Source: Candidatus Methanomethylophilaceae archaeon (GTDB taxonomy: Archaea > Thermoplasmatota > Thermoplasmata > Methanomassiliicoccales > Methanomethylophilaceae). Taken from it: 35,894 bases of DNA. Numbering within the stretch: the stretch's first letter is position 1; every line of letters begins with the position of its first letter. The position numbers were made by a program, and so were the translations under genes. Of the stretch, positions 15,669-23,086 are shown in pieces. The stretch spans positions 1 to 35,894 of the forward strand of contig JAEDGA010000009.1 of assembly GCA_016297775.1 (NCBI GenBank), written 5' to 3'. Below the pieces are notes generated by a model. The model saw nothing but the letters and a program-made list of their open reading frames with translations. It did not search any database and was not told where the DNA came from.

Positions 15669-16060
15669 ATGAGCAAGTGTGCGGAGAAACTGTTCACCAG
15701 GGCCCTGCCCCTGTCGGATTCATGGGAGGTGTTCTTGATGAACATCGATGACACCGAGACCAGAGTCGATATACGCATCCGTTCCAAGGGTAAAGTGGAA
15801 CATATCCTTCTAGACCACGGATGCTCATGCAAGGGTTACGATAGACACGGAAGGGCCTAGCAGTACATGGATCTCTTAGACATGGAATGCCATATCGGTT
15901 GTGCAATCCACGCATGAGGCGTCCGAAATGCGGGAGGGTGATGCTTGTCGATGTCCCCCGGATACGGAAGAACGGTGATTTCACATCGTTGTTCGATACG
16001 AATGGTGTGGAACCGATGAAGGATACGCCGCCAATGTCACCGGACGGTGTCTCGGTGTGA
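15669..16060 (+). pseudogene. ISL3-like transposase N-terminal remnant, with stop codon and frameshift
   Basis: Read in one frame from 15669, the product contains DSWEVFLMNIDDTETRVDI, which resembles the start of ISL3-family transposases (WxV.....D....LDI). An in-frame TAG at 15858-15860 falls where the family has the Trp of R.W..MD, and reading on gives QYMDLLDMECHIGCAIHA then a TGA at 15915. The next frame from 15914 continues with MRRPKCGRVMLVDVPRIRK and DFTSLFD, again matching the family order (PR.KC....V.VPW....FT..FE). The zinc-finger cysteines are partly lost and the whole catalytic DDE part is missing. So this is a degenerate fragment, not a working gene. Family call is from memory of the motif layout. 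Confidence 0.6.
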
Positions 16061-16211
16061 CGGATAAACGTCCCTGAAGAGTGTTGGATAGGTATGTTGA
16101 AGAGAGGAACTCGAAATCATCAATTCCATGGTTAGAATCCGGAAATCGAGGATTCGTATCATCGACGTTCGTAGCTGTCAGTGGTAATGTCGCAAAGAAC
16201 CGATATGTATA
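16061..16211. other. gene-less stretch after the transposase remnant
   Basis: No open frame or RNA recognised between the remnant and tRNA-Leu. Together with 15483-15668 it makes a roughly 700-base zone whose only coding trace is the decayed transposase, next to a tRNA gene. Confidence 0.4.
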
Positions 16212-16298
16212 TGGTGCGGGGGTTGGGATTTGAACCCAAGAACCACTAAGGACAGGATCCTAAGTCCTGCGCCGTTGGCCAAGCTTGACTACCCCTGC
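16212..16298 (-). tRNA. tRNA-Leu (anticodon UAG)
   Basis: Class II tRNA with a long variable arm. On the minus strand: acceptor GCAGGGG with CCCCCGC, anticodon stem CAGGA/TCCTG around CTTAGGA (anticodon TAG, Leu), T arm TTGGG-TTCAAAT-CCCAA, discriminator A and encoded CCA (16212-16214). The third acceptor pair reads A-C, a mismatch; all other pairs are canonical. Its cognate synthetase, leuS, lies in the same window but is not linked to it. Confidence 0.93.
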
Positions 16299-16359
16299 GT
16301 CGAATCGCTTAACGACGGTTCCATAGTTATTGATATCGGTCGCCATCGGTATTGGACGA

Positions 16360-17778
16360 TCAGAGCGGTACGGATGTGAACGACATACCGTCCATTATCT
16401 TCACGGTCTCCCCGGGGAGATATCCTTCGCCATCGTCGTCATACCACATGAGTATCCCTTCTGCGGGCAACGTGACCTCGTTCCCGACATGTTCCTTTCC
16501 GTCCATCATGCATACGGTCTTGCATGGAACCCATATCGCGGTCATGGACGAATCCCTGTCCAGTATCAGGACGTCGCCCTCTAAGAATACGGTCCCGTCG
16601 TACGACCATCCCGAGAATACGTACCCTTCCCTGATTTCAGTACATCCGGGGACTGATATGATACCGTCATCGGAATGTACGCTCCCGATCTTGCGGCCTT
16701 CGGACATGAGTCCCAATTCGTAAACGACATCCTCGAACACGGGTATCGCCGTGATGTCATGGGACGGCATGGCGTAGGTGCCGTCAAGAGGGATGGTGTA
16801 ACCGGTATCGGTCACCAATCCTTTCAGAACACGCCCGTCTATCGTATTCGGAAGAGATACATTCCCTCCGGAAGGGGTCAGGATACAGATGTCGGTTCCG
16901 GATATCGACAGTACGTACTCCTCCTTCACGGATATCCTGATGTCATCGGACATGGAGTACGATATGTGCTCCACCGCGTACGGGTCCGTGCAGGTCGCAA
17001 TATAGAATATATAATATGTGCCGGGGTAGCAGACCATCCCGTACGGCAATTCCAGGTCGCGATCCACCCCTATACATGACGATGACGGACCATCCCTCAA
17101 GAACCACTCATAGGTCACCGTACCGTCCGTGACTCCTGTGCACGGGTATGACAGTGTCCTCTCGGAGAACCTTTCGATCTCAACGGTCTCCGGCAACTCC
17201 GGTATAACGGGGGTCTCGGCGACTGCACGCATCCATATCGCCTTCAGACGCAGTCCGTTCTCGGCGGTGCACATTGTTCCGGGTGTATGATGTCCGCCGG
17301 AACCGTCCTCCCAGGAGTCCAATATGAATGTGCCTTCGGTGCCGGGGGAGGTGATGCCCATCTCATGTATGGTAGGTATCGCGAACTCCTTTCCGGACAT
17401 CCTGTATATCGTACGTATGGTGTCCTTGCCGTTGTTCGGATCCATGGCGATCGATACGGTATCCTCCTCGGGTGCGAAAACAGGATAGTAATCGGTGTCG
17501 TGTTCGGCGGGAGGGATGACCATGGCGGACGACGATCCGCGGACGGTGTTCCACCCTACGAAACGTTTCCCTTCGGGAGGTGTCGGTTCGGTATCGGTGA
17601 AGTAGGGTGTCTCGCGGTAACTCCATTCCGATGATGCGCATACCCCTCCATCGGAATCATGGAACGTGACGGTCACAGGCTGGTCCGATGATACGGCATC
17701 CTGTGACATAAGGAATGGTGCTGCCGACAGCATGATCACGATGACGATGGCCAGCGGTATCGATGACCGTCCTCTCAT
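16360..17778 (-). CDS. secreted repeat protein, InlB/Flg_new-like modules
   Basis: 472 residues. Signal peptide or N-terminal anchor at residues 6-30 (IPLAIVIVIMLSAAPFL). The mature part carries modules of the Listeria-Bacteroides (InlB B-repeat) type: VTFHDSDGG...GKRFVGWNT with a following DTDYYPVF strand, a second at VSIAMDPNNGKD...LRLKAIW, and a third at REGYVFSGWSYDGTVF...SMTAIWV. Such modules occur in surface adhesins of gut bacteria and host-associated methanogens. The middle region is beta-rich with paired cysteines. There is no C-terminal membrane helix or sorting signal, so it is either released or held by the N-terminal segment. Single gene. Confidence 0.8.
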   Translation of the reverse strand: MRGRSSIPLAIVIVIMLSAAPFLMSQDAVSSDQPVTVTFHDSDGGVCASSEWSYRETPYFTDTEPTPPEGKRFVGWNTVRGSSSAMVIPPAEHDTDYYPVFAPEEDTVSIAMDPNNGKDTIRTIYRMSGKEFAIPTIHEMGITSPGTEGTFILDSWEDGSGGHHTPGTMCTAENGLRLKAIWMRAVAETPVIPELPETVEIERFSERTLSYPCTGVTDGTVTYEWFLRDGPSSSCIGVDRDLELPYGMVCYPGTYYIFYIATCTDPYAVEHISYSMSDDIRISVKEEYVLSISGTDICILTPSGGNVSLPNTIDGRVLKGLVTDTGYTIPLDGTYAMPSHDITAIPVFEDVVYELGLMSEGRKIGSVHSDDGIISVPGCTEIREGYVFSGWSYDGTVFLEGDVLILDRDSSMTAIWVPCKTVCMMDGKEHVGNEVTLPAEGILMWYDDDGEGYLPGETVKIMDGMSFTSVPL

Positions 17779-17810
17779 ACACTAGGCGGAATGCGATATC
17801 CGGTTATAAT

Positions 17811-18380
17811 TCATTCCCACTTGCGGTAGAGGTCGTGCTCTATCGAAAGCTGATCCAGACATCTGCCGACCACGAAATCGATGATATCGTCCACGGTCTG
17901 AGGCTTGGAATAGTATCCGGGGTTGGCATCCAGGATGCAGACTCCGCATCTTGCGAGTCTGAGTTCGTTCTCCAGGAGTATGGCGCTCTTCGGAGTCTCC
18001 CTGACCACGAGGACGAGTTTCCTGGATTCCTTCATGGCCACGGCCGCCGCGCGAGTTATCAGCGTATCGGCAAGACCGTTGGATATCTTGCCGAGGGACG
18101 ATGCGCTGCAGGGAGCGACGATCATGGCATCGAAGCGATAGCTGCCGGACGAGATGGAAGCGAACAGGTCATCATCATCGAACACCACATCCGCCATGGA
18201 TTTCACCTCTTCCACGGACATGCCCGTCTCGTGGGGGATGATCCTCTCGGCCATCTTGGATATCACCAATATCTTCTCTCCGGGAAGGTTCTGAAGAAGG
18301 CGTATGCCGTACATACAGCCCGATGCACCCGTGATCGCAACGACGTATCTCACATCTGCCGTATGTCCGGGCATATTCAT
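17811..18380 (-). CDS. ubiX: flavin prenyltransferase UbiX
   Basis: 189 residues, full family length. It attaches a dimethylallyl group to FMN to make the prenylated FMN cofactor used by UbiD-type decarboxylases. Motifs: N-terminal VVAITGASGCMYGIRLL (FMN-binding), VAPCSASSLGKISNGLADTLI, LVLVVRETPKSAILLENE and the C-terminal NPGYYSKPQTVDDIIDFVVGRCLD. The start may be the ATG at 18380 or the next one two codons later (MPGHTADV). No ubiD partner is visible in the window. Single gene, separated from the secreted protein gene by 32 bases. Confidence 0.94.
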   Translation of the reverse strand: MNMPGHTADVRYVVAITGASGCMYGIRLLQNLPGEKILVISKMAERIIPHETGMSVEEVKSMADVVFDDDDLFASISSGSYRFDAMIVAPCSASSLGKISNGLADTLITRAAAVAMKESRKLVLVVRETPKSAILLENELRLARCGVCILDANPGYYSKPQTVDDIIDFVVGRCLDQLSIEHDLYRKWE

Positions 18381-18593
18381 ATCGTTGGCGGTCGGGATAC
18401 GTGTCTTCTCGATCCTGTTTCGGATATCAACAAAGGGATTAAATACGGATTATTACATGGACCATCTACGGATTAGTCAGACTGATGCACCGCATCATTC
18501 TGCCCGTGGCGGACATTTCGTCTGCAGGCCGTACGGGGGTCGTTGACCGAACGTGCGGGAGTCGCTTTTTAGATTACTGCTAGTTAGCAATGC

Positions 18594-18600
18594 TTATATA
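18594..18600 (+). promoter_or_regulatory. TATA box of the ribosomal-protein operon
   Basis: TTATATA preceded by GC (GCTTATATA), placing the transcript start near 18622 and giving a leader of about 55 bases with a GAGGT ribosome site at 18665-18669. The rest of the interval 18381-18676 contains no gene. Confidence 0.6.
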
Positions 18601-18676
18601 CATCATGTTGCATACAAGCCCTCATTAACGTCCGTATGTCCCCAGTGACCGGCGGACGTTGAAAGAGGTATGAAAA

Positions 18677-19105
18677 ATGGTAACCGTCTATGACGTTCCT
18701 GCAGAGAAACTCATCCTCAAGGTCGCAGAGAAGCTCAAGAGCTGCGATGCGATCGAGGCGCCCGCATGGGCCGAGTTCGTTAAGACCGGCAGGCACACTG
18801 AGAAGGCTCCCGCACAGGATGACTGGTGGTACACCAGGTCCGCAGCAATCCTGAGGAAGCTCTATGTAAAGGGTCCCATGGGATCCTCCAGGCTCGCAGC
18901 CGAGTACGGTGGATACGCCGACAAGGGTTCGATGCCTAACAGGGCAATCAAGGGAAGCCGTAACATCGCTAGGAAGTGCATGATGCAGCTCGAGAAAGCT
19001 GGATATCTTGTCTCCGTCGAGAAGAAGGGCCGCGGAATCAGCCCCAGCGGAATGTCCCTCCTGGACAACACCGCCAAAGAGGTTTACGACGAGATGAAGG
19101 CCTGA
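18677..19105 (+). CDS. rps19e: 30S ribosomal protein S19e
   Basis: 142 residues, archaeal/eukaryotic-type small-subunit protein with no bacterial counterpart. Characteristic segments: VTVYDVPAEKLILKVAEKLK, WAEFVKTGRHTEKAP, DDWWYTRSAAILRKLYVKGP and the C-terminal winged-helix part IARKCMMQLEKAGYLVSVEK with GRGISPSG. First gene of a five-gene translation operon. The ATG at 18677 has a good GAGGT site 8 bases upstream; the out-of-frame ATG at 18670 is ignored. Confidence 0.97.
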   Translation: MVTVYDVPAEKLILKVAEKLKSCDAIEAPAWAEFVKTGRHTEKAPAQDDWWYTRSAAILRKLYVKGPMGSSRLAAEYGGYADKGSMPNRAIKGSRNIARKCMMQLEKAGYLVSVEKKGRGISPSGMSLLDNTAKEVYDEMKA

Positions 19106-19118
19106 AGAGGTGTTGAGC

Positions 19119-19460
19119 ATGGAAGACCCTGAATTGGAAGCAATTAGACAGAGAAGGATGGCAGAGATGCAGAACAGCCAGCAGCAGGCAATGGCCCAGC
19201 AGCAGGCTGCGGAGCAGAGACGCCAGCAGATGGAGATCCAGAAGCAGATGGTCCTGAGGCAGATCCTCTCGCCTGAAGCAAGGGACAGACTCTCCAATCT
19301 CAGAATAGCCAACGCGGAGATGTGCAACATGGTCGAGATGCAACTCATCAACCTCGCACAGTCCGGAAGGCTGCAGGGTATCGTCACCGACGACATGCTC
19401 AGAAACATCCTGAGGCAGATCGCCCCTCAGCACAGGGAGATCACCATCGAGAGGAGATAA
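19119..19460 (+). CDS. PDCD5-family DNA-binding protein
   Basis: 113 residues, archaeal homologue of human PDCD5 (TFAR19). It opens with EDPELEAIRQRRMAEMQ, runs through a Gln-rich helix (residues 18-50) and a compact three-helix core with ILSPEARDRLSNLRI and a conserved C-terminal basic segment. Family members bind nucleic acid or chaperones; in archaea the gene nearly always sits between rps19e and rpl39e, as here. I use the ATG at 19119, seven bases after an AGAGGTG ribosome site, rather than the GTG nine bases earlier. Confidence 0.95.
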   Translation: MEDPELEAIRQRRMAEMQNSQQQAMAQQQAAEQRRQQMEIQKQMVLRQILSPEARDRLSNLRIANAEMCNMVEMQLINLAQSGRLQGIVTDDMLRNILRQIAPQHREITIERR

Positions 19461-19461
19461 T

Positions 19462-19617
19462 ATGAGTTCAACTAAACCTCCAGCAATGAAAGCCAGGCTC
19501 AACAAGGCCACCAAGCAGAACCGCCGTGTCCCCGCCTGGGTCATGATGAGAACGAACAGGCAGTTCCTCCGCCACCCCAAGAGAAGGAACTGGCGCATGA
19601 GCAAACTTAAGGAGTGA
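19462..19617 (+). CDS. rpl39e: 50S ribosomal protein L39e
   Basis: 51 residues, very basic, the smallest archaeal large-subunit protein. The sequence has the family signature: KARLNKATKQNRRVPAWVM, then RTNRQFLRHPKRRNWRMSKL. It lines the peptide exit tunnel. The ATG follows the previous stop by one base and a GGAG ribosome site lies in the end of the previous gene. Confidence 0.97.
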   Translation: MSSTKPPAMKARLNKATKQNRRVPAWVMMRTNRQFLRHPKRRNWRMSKLKE

Positions 19618-19622
19618 GTAGG

Positions 19623-19895
19623 ATGGCAGAAGAGACCGCAAGGATCATCACTGTGCCCCTCAAGGCCGCAAAGAACGTCCCCCGCACCCGCAGGGCGAAC
19701 CGCGCCGTCAAGGAAGTCAGGTCCTTCATCGCAAGGCACATGAAGGCCGACGAGGACAAGGTCTGGATCGACATGCCTGTCAGCGAGAAGATCTGGGAGA
19801 GGGGAATCCAGAACCCTCCCAGCAAGATCACCGTCAAGGCAGTCAAGTTCGATGACGGACTTGTCGAGGTCACCCTCCCCGAAGAGAAGGAGTGA
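19623..19895 (+). CDS. rpl31e: 50S ribosomal protein L31e
   Basis: 90 residues. Family features: RIITVPLKAAKNVPRTRRAN, RAVKEVRSFIARHMKADEDKVWID and NPPSKITVKAVKFDDGLVEVTL. Archaeal/eukaryotic-specific protein near the tunnel exit. Start at ATG 19623, five bases after the L39e stop, with the preceding GGAGTGAG as ribosome site. Confidence 0.97.
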   Translation: MAEETARIITVPLKAAKNVPRTRRANRAVKEVRSFIARHMKADEDKVWIDMPVSEKIWERGIQNPPSKITVKAVKFDDGLVEVTLPEEKE

Positions 19896-19900
19896 TGCGG

Positions 19901-20560
19901 ATGATGAGGCTCTCGCAGTTCGCCGGAAACCCTAATCTCGGAGTTTACTCGCGTGTCAGCGAGAGCTACGCATTCGTAGCCTCCAACATCGGTGACGAAT
20001 ACGTCTCCGAGATCGAGGAGACCCTCGGCGTCGAAGGGATCACGACATCGGTGGCCGGATCATTCGTGATCGGTTCGCTGATGGCGATCAATTCCAACGG
20101 TGCAATAGTTTCCGGGCTTGCAGAGGAGGACGAGCTTTCCGTAATAAGGAAGGTCCTCCCTGTGGCCCTTCTCAGGGACAACCTAAATGCCGCAGGCAAC
20201 AACATCCTCGTCAACGACTTCGGTGCTATCGTCAATCCCGAGATCGACGATTCTTCTCTGAAGCAGGTCGAGGACGCTCTCGGCGTTGAGTGTGTACGTG
20301 GCACCATCGCTGGTATCAACACGGTCGGTTCGGTCTGTGTCGCTACCAACAAAGGTGCGGCGGTCCACCCCGGTGCGACCGAGGCGGATATGGCACTCAT
20401 CAAGGATGTCCTCAAGGTGGAGGCGGTACGTACGACACTCAATCACGGTTGCCGTACGCTTTCCGCCTGTGTCCTTGCCAATTCGAAGGGTGCGCTCATC
20501 GGCGAGATGACCACACCTATCGAGATGGGAAAATTGGAGGATGCGCTGGTGCTCTATTGA
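19901..20560 (+). CDS. eif6: translation initiation factor aIF6
   Basis: About 219 residues arranged as five repeats of one alpha/beta unit (pentein propeller), seen in the recurring pattern ...VEGITTSVAGSFVIGSLMAINSNGAIV, VARDNLNAAGNNILVND-like, CVRGTIAGINTVGSVCVATNKGAAVHP, and VRTTLNHGCRTLSACVLANSKGALIG (each quoted stretch is one repeat). It binds the large subunit and prevents premature joining. Several starts are possible (19892, 19895, 19901, 19904); 19901 has the best spacing from GGAGTGAT. Last gene of the operon. In many archaea L18a/LX, prefoldin and ftsY follow, but here a convergent gene ends nine bases later. Confidence 0.96.
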   Translation: MMRLSQFAGNPNLGVYSRVSESYAFVASNIGDEYVSEIEETLGVEGITTSVAGSFVIGSLMAINSNGAIVSGLAEEDELSVIRKVLPVALLRDNLNAAGNNILVNDFGAIVNPEIDDSSLKQVEDALGVECVRGTIAGINTVGSVCVATNKGAAVHPGATEADMALIKDVLKVEAVRTTLNHGCRTLSACVLANSKGALIGEMTTPIEMGKLEDALVLY

Positions 20561-20568
20561 GCACCTGC

Positions 20569-21213
20569 TCATCTTCTGTCGAACACCCAGCATTCTTTTA
20601 TCTCGGGCAGTTCGTCCTTCATAATATCGACGGAGTTGCCCACGTACTCTATAAAATCCTCGGGGATCATTTCAAGGAAGTCATCCACGCCTGCGATGGG
20701 TATGGTGAGTCCTCCGAACCTATAGTGCATAGGGACAATGATGCGGGGATTGACCATCTCGATGAACTGTTTGAGTTCCGGTTTCTCCAATGTGTATGTG
20801 CCGCCTACGGGAACGAAGAGGAAATCCACTTCCTTTATGGCGTTGATGATCTTCTGGTTGGGGATGCATCCGAGGTCCCCGCAGTGGCATAAGGTCATGC
20901 CTTCGATGGTGAACCTGTACATCGTGTTCATCCCTCTGATCCTGCCCTCCTCCCCGTCGTGGAAGGTGGACAGACCGTAGAACGGGATGTTCTTGAATTC
21001 GAACCTTCCGTTCTTCATGGAATATGTCTTGAAGTTTCCGTCTATGGAACGGGATGCGTTGTGATCGTAATGGTCGTGGGATATGAGTACCAGATCCGCC
21101 GTCGCCGAAGGTGTCTTTATCCCCAGGGATTTGCCGTCGTGAGGATCCAGAACAATAGTCGTACCTTCGGTGGATATCTCGAAACATGAATGGCCGTGCC
21201 ATCTGATGCGCAT
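20569..21213 (-). CDS. metal-dependent hydrolase, UlaG-like metallo-beta-lactamase fold
   Basis: 214 residues. N-terminal RIRWHGHSCFEI and the metal motif HDHYDHN (HxHxDH), followed by later ligands HCGDLG and PMHYRF, define the beta-lactamase superfamily III (YtkL/UPF0173/UlaG-like). Family members are zinc or manganese hydrolases; the substrate is unknown. TTTTAAA at about 21238-21244 lies 26 bases before the start codon, so the transcript is probably leaderless. Convergent with aIF6. Confidence 0.9.
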   Translation of the reverse strand: MRIRWHGHSCFEISTEGTTIVLDPHDGKSLGIKTPSATADLVLISHDHYDHNASRSIDGNFKTYSMKNGRFEFKNIPFYGLSTFHDGEEGRIRGMNTMYRFTIEGMTLCHCGDLGCIPNQKIINAIKEVDFLFVPVGGTYTLEKPELKQFIEMVNPRIIVPMHYRFGGLTIPIAGVDDFLEMIPEDFIEYVGNSVDIMKDELPEIKECWVFDRR

Positions 21214-21289
21214 GTGTCGTTAATGGCGATGGCTGGTTTAAAACTACCTCTCCGCCGTCCGGATGCATATCGACGGTATCAAGCAATAG

Positions 21290-21295
21290 TTAAAT
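21290..21295 (+). promoter_or_regulatory. TATA box for the DUF373-mptE operon
   Basis: TTAAAT, 28 bases before the GTG at 21318; this supports the GTG as start of a leaderless transcript. Confidence 0.5.
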
Positions 21296-21317
21296 CCATC
21301 CTCGTCAATGATTCATC

Positions 21318-22445
21318 GTGAAGAACGAGAAGACCCTTGTCCTCACGGTGGACAGGGACAACGACTTCGGAGTGAAAGCGGGAGTGGAATCCCCATTGAT
21401 AGGTATCGATGCATGCAGAGAGGCAGCCATGGCTCTCGGTATGGCCGATCCCGAGGATTCCGATGTCAACGGTCTTTTCGCGGCGATCAAGATGTATAAC
21501 GATCTGAAGGATGACGGCAGGTCCGTCGAGATCGCCCTCCTTTGCGGTGACGAGAAGGTAGGACACAAATCCGATTCCATCATCATAGACCAGTTGGAGA
21601 TCGTACTCGATACCGTGAAACCACAGAGGGTGATGTTGGTGGGTGACGGGGCCGAGGACGAGTTCATCAACCCGATCGTATCTTCGCGTGTGCCGATAGA
21701 CTCCGTGAAGAAGGTGTATGTCAAGCAGGCCCCCGGTCTGGAGAGCACGTTGTATGTCATCGCCAAGATGATCAGCGATCCGGATAAGAAGAAGAGGTTC
21801 CTGGTGCCTATAGGAGGCATACTGGCCATAATGGGTATGATATTCCTGATTGAGGGTATCGTCGCCTTCTATGCGACGAAGAACAACGAATACATCTATG
21901 GTCAGACATGGTCGGTGGTATCTCTGATACTGGGGTTGTTCCTGTGTCTTCACGGATACGGCATGATCGACCGTTTCATGGACTATATAGAATACGGTAT
22001 GAAGAACATACGCAGTGGGAACGTGGCCATCACATTCGCATTGATATCGATAGCGTTGCTGTGCGTTGGAGGCATATTGGGTGTGTATGCCGTATGGGAC
22101 ACGCAGATCATGGACCCAATGTATGTGATAACGAAGTTCGGTTCCAGTGCCCTCTGGCCGTTCATCTTCGCCGTCATGTTCTGGGACATGGGAAAGGTGG
22201 TCAACAACTTCATCAGGATGAAGAAGATCAACCGCAGTTTCATGATCGGTACCGTCGCGGTCATCGGACTGGGATTCCTGATACAGGGTATTCTGGATGT
22301 CCTGTCCTCATTCCTTGGTTTCGGAGCCGTGGAGAACATCTATATAATCTTCGAATTGGCGATAGGTATCGTGTTCGCGGTCACCGCATCCATCCTGCAG
22401 TCCAATTTCTCCAGATATTTCAATAGCAGGAAGGATCGTTCCTGA
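21318..22445 (+). CDS. DUF373 family membrane protein
   Basis: 375 residues. The N-terminal ~155 residues are a soluble Rossmann-like domain (TLVLTVDRDNDFG, GIDACREAAMALGMADPEDSD, VMLVGDGAEDEFINPIV), followed by about six hydrophobic helices (starting near residues 158, 195, 240, 280, 308 and 340) and a short basic tail. This is the DUF373 arrangement, restricted to archaea and functionally uncharacterised. Start is GTG at 21318. Its stop overlaps the mptE start (TGATG), so the two are translationally coupled; whether this links it to pterin synthesis is only suggested by position. Confidence 0.9.
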   Translation: MKNEKTLVLTVDRDNDFGVKAGVESPLIGIDACREAAMALGMADPEDSDVNGLFAAIKMYNDLKDDGRSVEIALLCGDEKVGHKSDSIIIDQLEIVLDTVKPQRVMLVGDGAEDEFINPIVSSRVPIDSVKKVYVKQAPGLESTLYVIAKMISDPDKKKRFLVPIGGILAIMGMIFLIEGIVAFYATKNNEYIYGQTWSVVSLILGLFLCLHGYGMIDRFMDYIEYGMKNIRSGNVAITFALISIALLCVGGILGVYAVWDTQIMDPMYVITKFGSSALWPFIFAVMFWDMGKVVNNFIRMKKINRSFMIGTVAVIGLGFLIQGILDVLSSFLGFGAVENIYIIFELAIGIVFAVTASILQSNFSRYFNSRKDRS

Positions 22446-23086
22446 TGAAGTTCGAAGAATGGGAACCTATGTACGAACGTATCCTCGACGATATGGGATA
22501 CGACCGCTCCTCCGACGAATCGTCCGCCAGGTTACTGAAGGCATTGATGCAGATGGCGGATCTCATAGATGACGATGATATGTACGACATCCTTGGCAAG
22601 GATGTTGCGGTGATCGGTCCTGCGGACCCTGATCTCACCGGACTGTCCGGCAGGACGGTCATAGCCGCGGGTTCGGCCACGGAGATCGTCATGAAGGAGA
22701 TTGTGCCGGACATCGTGGTGACGGATCTGGACGGTGACATCGGCTCTCAGATAGAGGCCTCCGCCGAAGGCGCTATCACGTTCATGCACGCACACGGCGA
22801 CAATTCCGATCTCATCATGAAATACTGCAGAGAGTTCAAAGGTCCGGTGATCCTGACCACACAGTCCGTTCCGGATAACGTCATCCGTAATTATGGAGGT
22901 TTCACCGACGGGGATCGTGCCGTGTGCATAGCAAGGCATTTCGGTTCATCGTCGATAGAGCTCAGGGGTTTCGATTTCAAGAGACCTGCAGTCAAGGATG
23001 GTTCCGATCCCGTCACGAAGATGCGCAAACTGGTCTGGGCCGAGCGCATAATCATGGACGGGAGCGGGGACATCATATTACCATGA
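22445..23086 (+). CDS. mptE: 6-hydroxymethyl-7,8-dihydropterin pyrophosphokinase, MptE type
   Basis: 213 residues of the DUF115/MptE family. It transfers pyrophosphate to 6-hydroxymethyldihydropterin, a step of tetrahydromethanopterin or folate synthesis in archaea. Visible motifs: AVIGPADPDLTG, VIAAGSATEIV, the acidic metal site VVTDLDGDI, FMHAHGDNSDLI and a C-terminal FDFKRPAV...KMRKLVWAERII. ATG overlaps the DUF373 stop by one base. Its last 14 bases overlap the 3' end of the convergent site-2 protease gene. Confidence 0.88.
   Translation: MKFEEWEPMYERILDDMGYDRSSDESSARLLKALMQMADLIDDDDMYDILGKDVAVIGPADPDLTGLSGRTVIAAGSATEIVMKEIVPDIVVTDLDGDIGSQIEASAEGAITFMHAHGDNSDLIMKYCREFKGPVILTTQSVPDNVIRNYGGFTDGDRAVCIARHFGSSSIELRGFDFKRPAVKDGSDPVTKMRKLVWAERIIMDGSGDIILP

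Noticed and set aside
15858..15860. TAG inside the transposase-like frame as a pyrrolysine codon
   Set aside because: Methanomassiliicoccales can read TAG as pyrrolysine, but the frame is broken again 55 bases later by a TGA and a shift, and the catalytic half is missing; decay explains it better.
17763..18476. 237-codon frame antisense to ubiX
   Set aside because: Opposite to a complete UbiX with all motifs; shadow frame.
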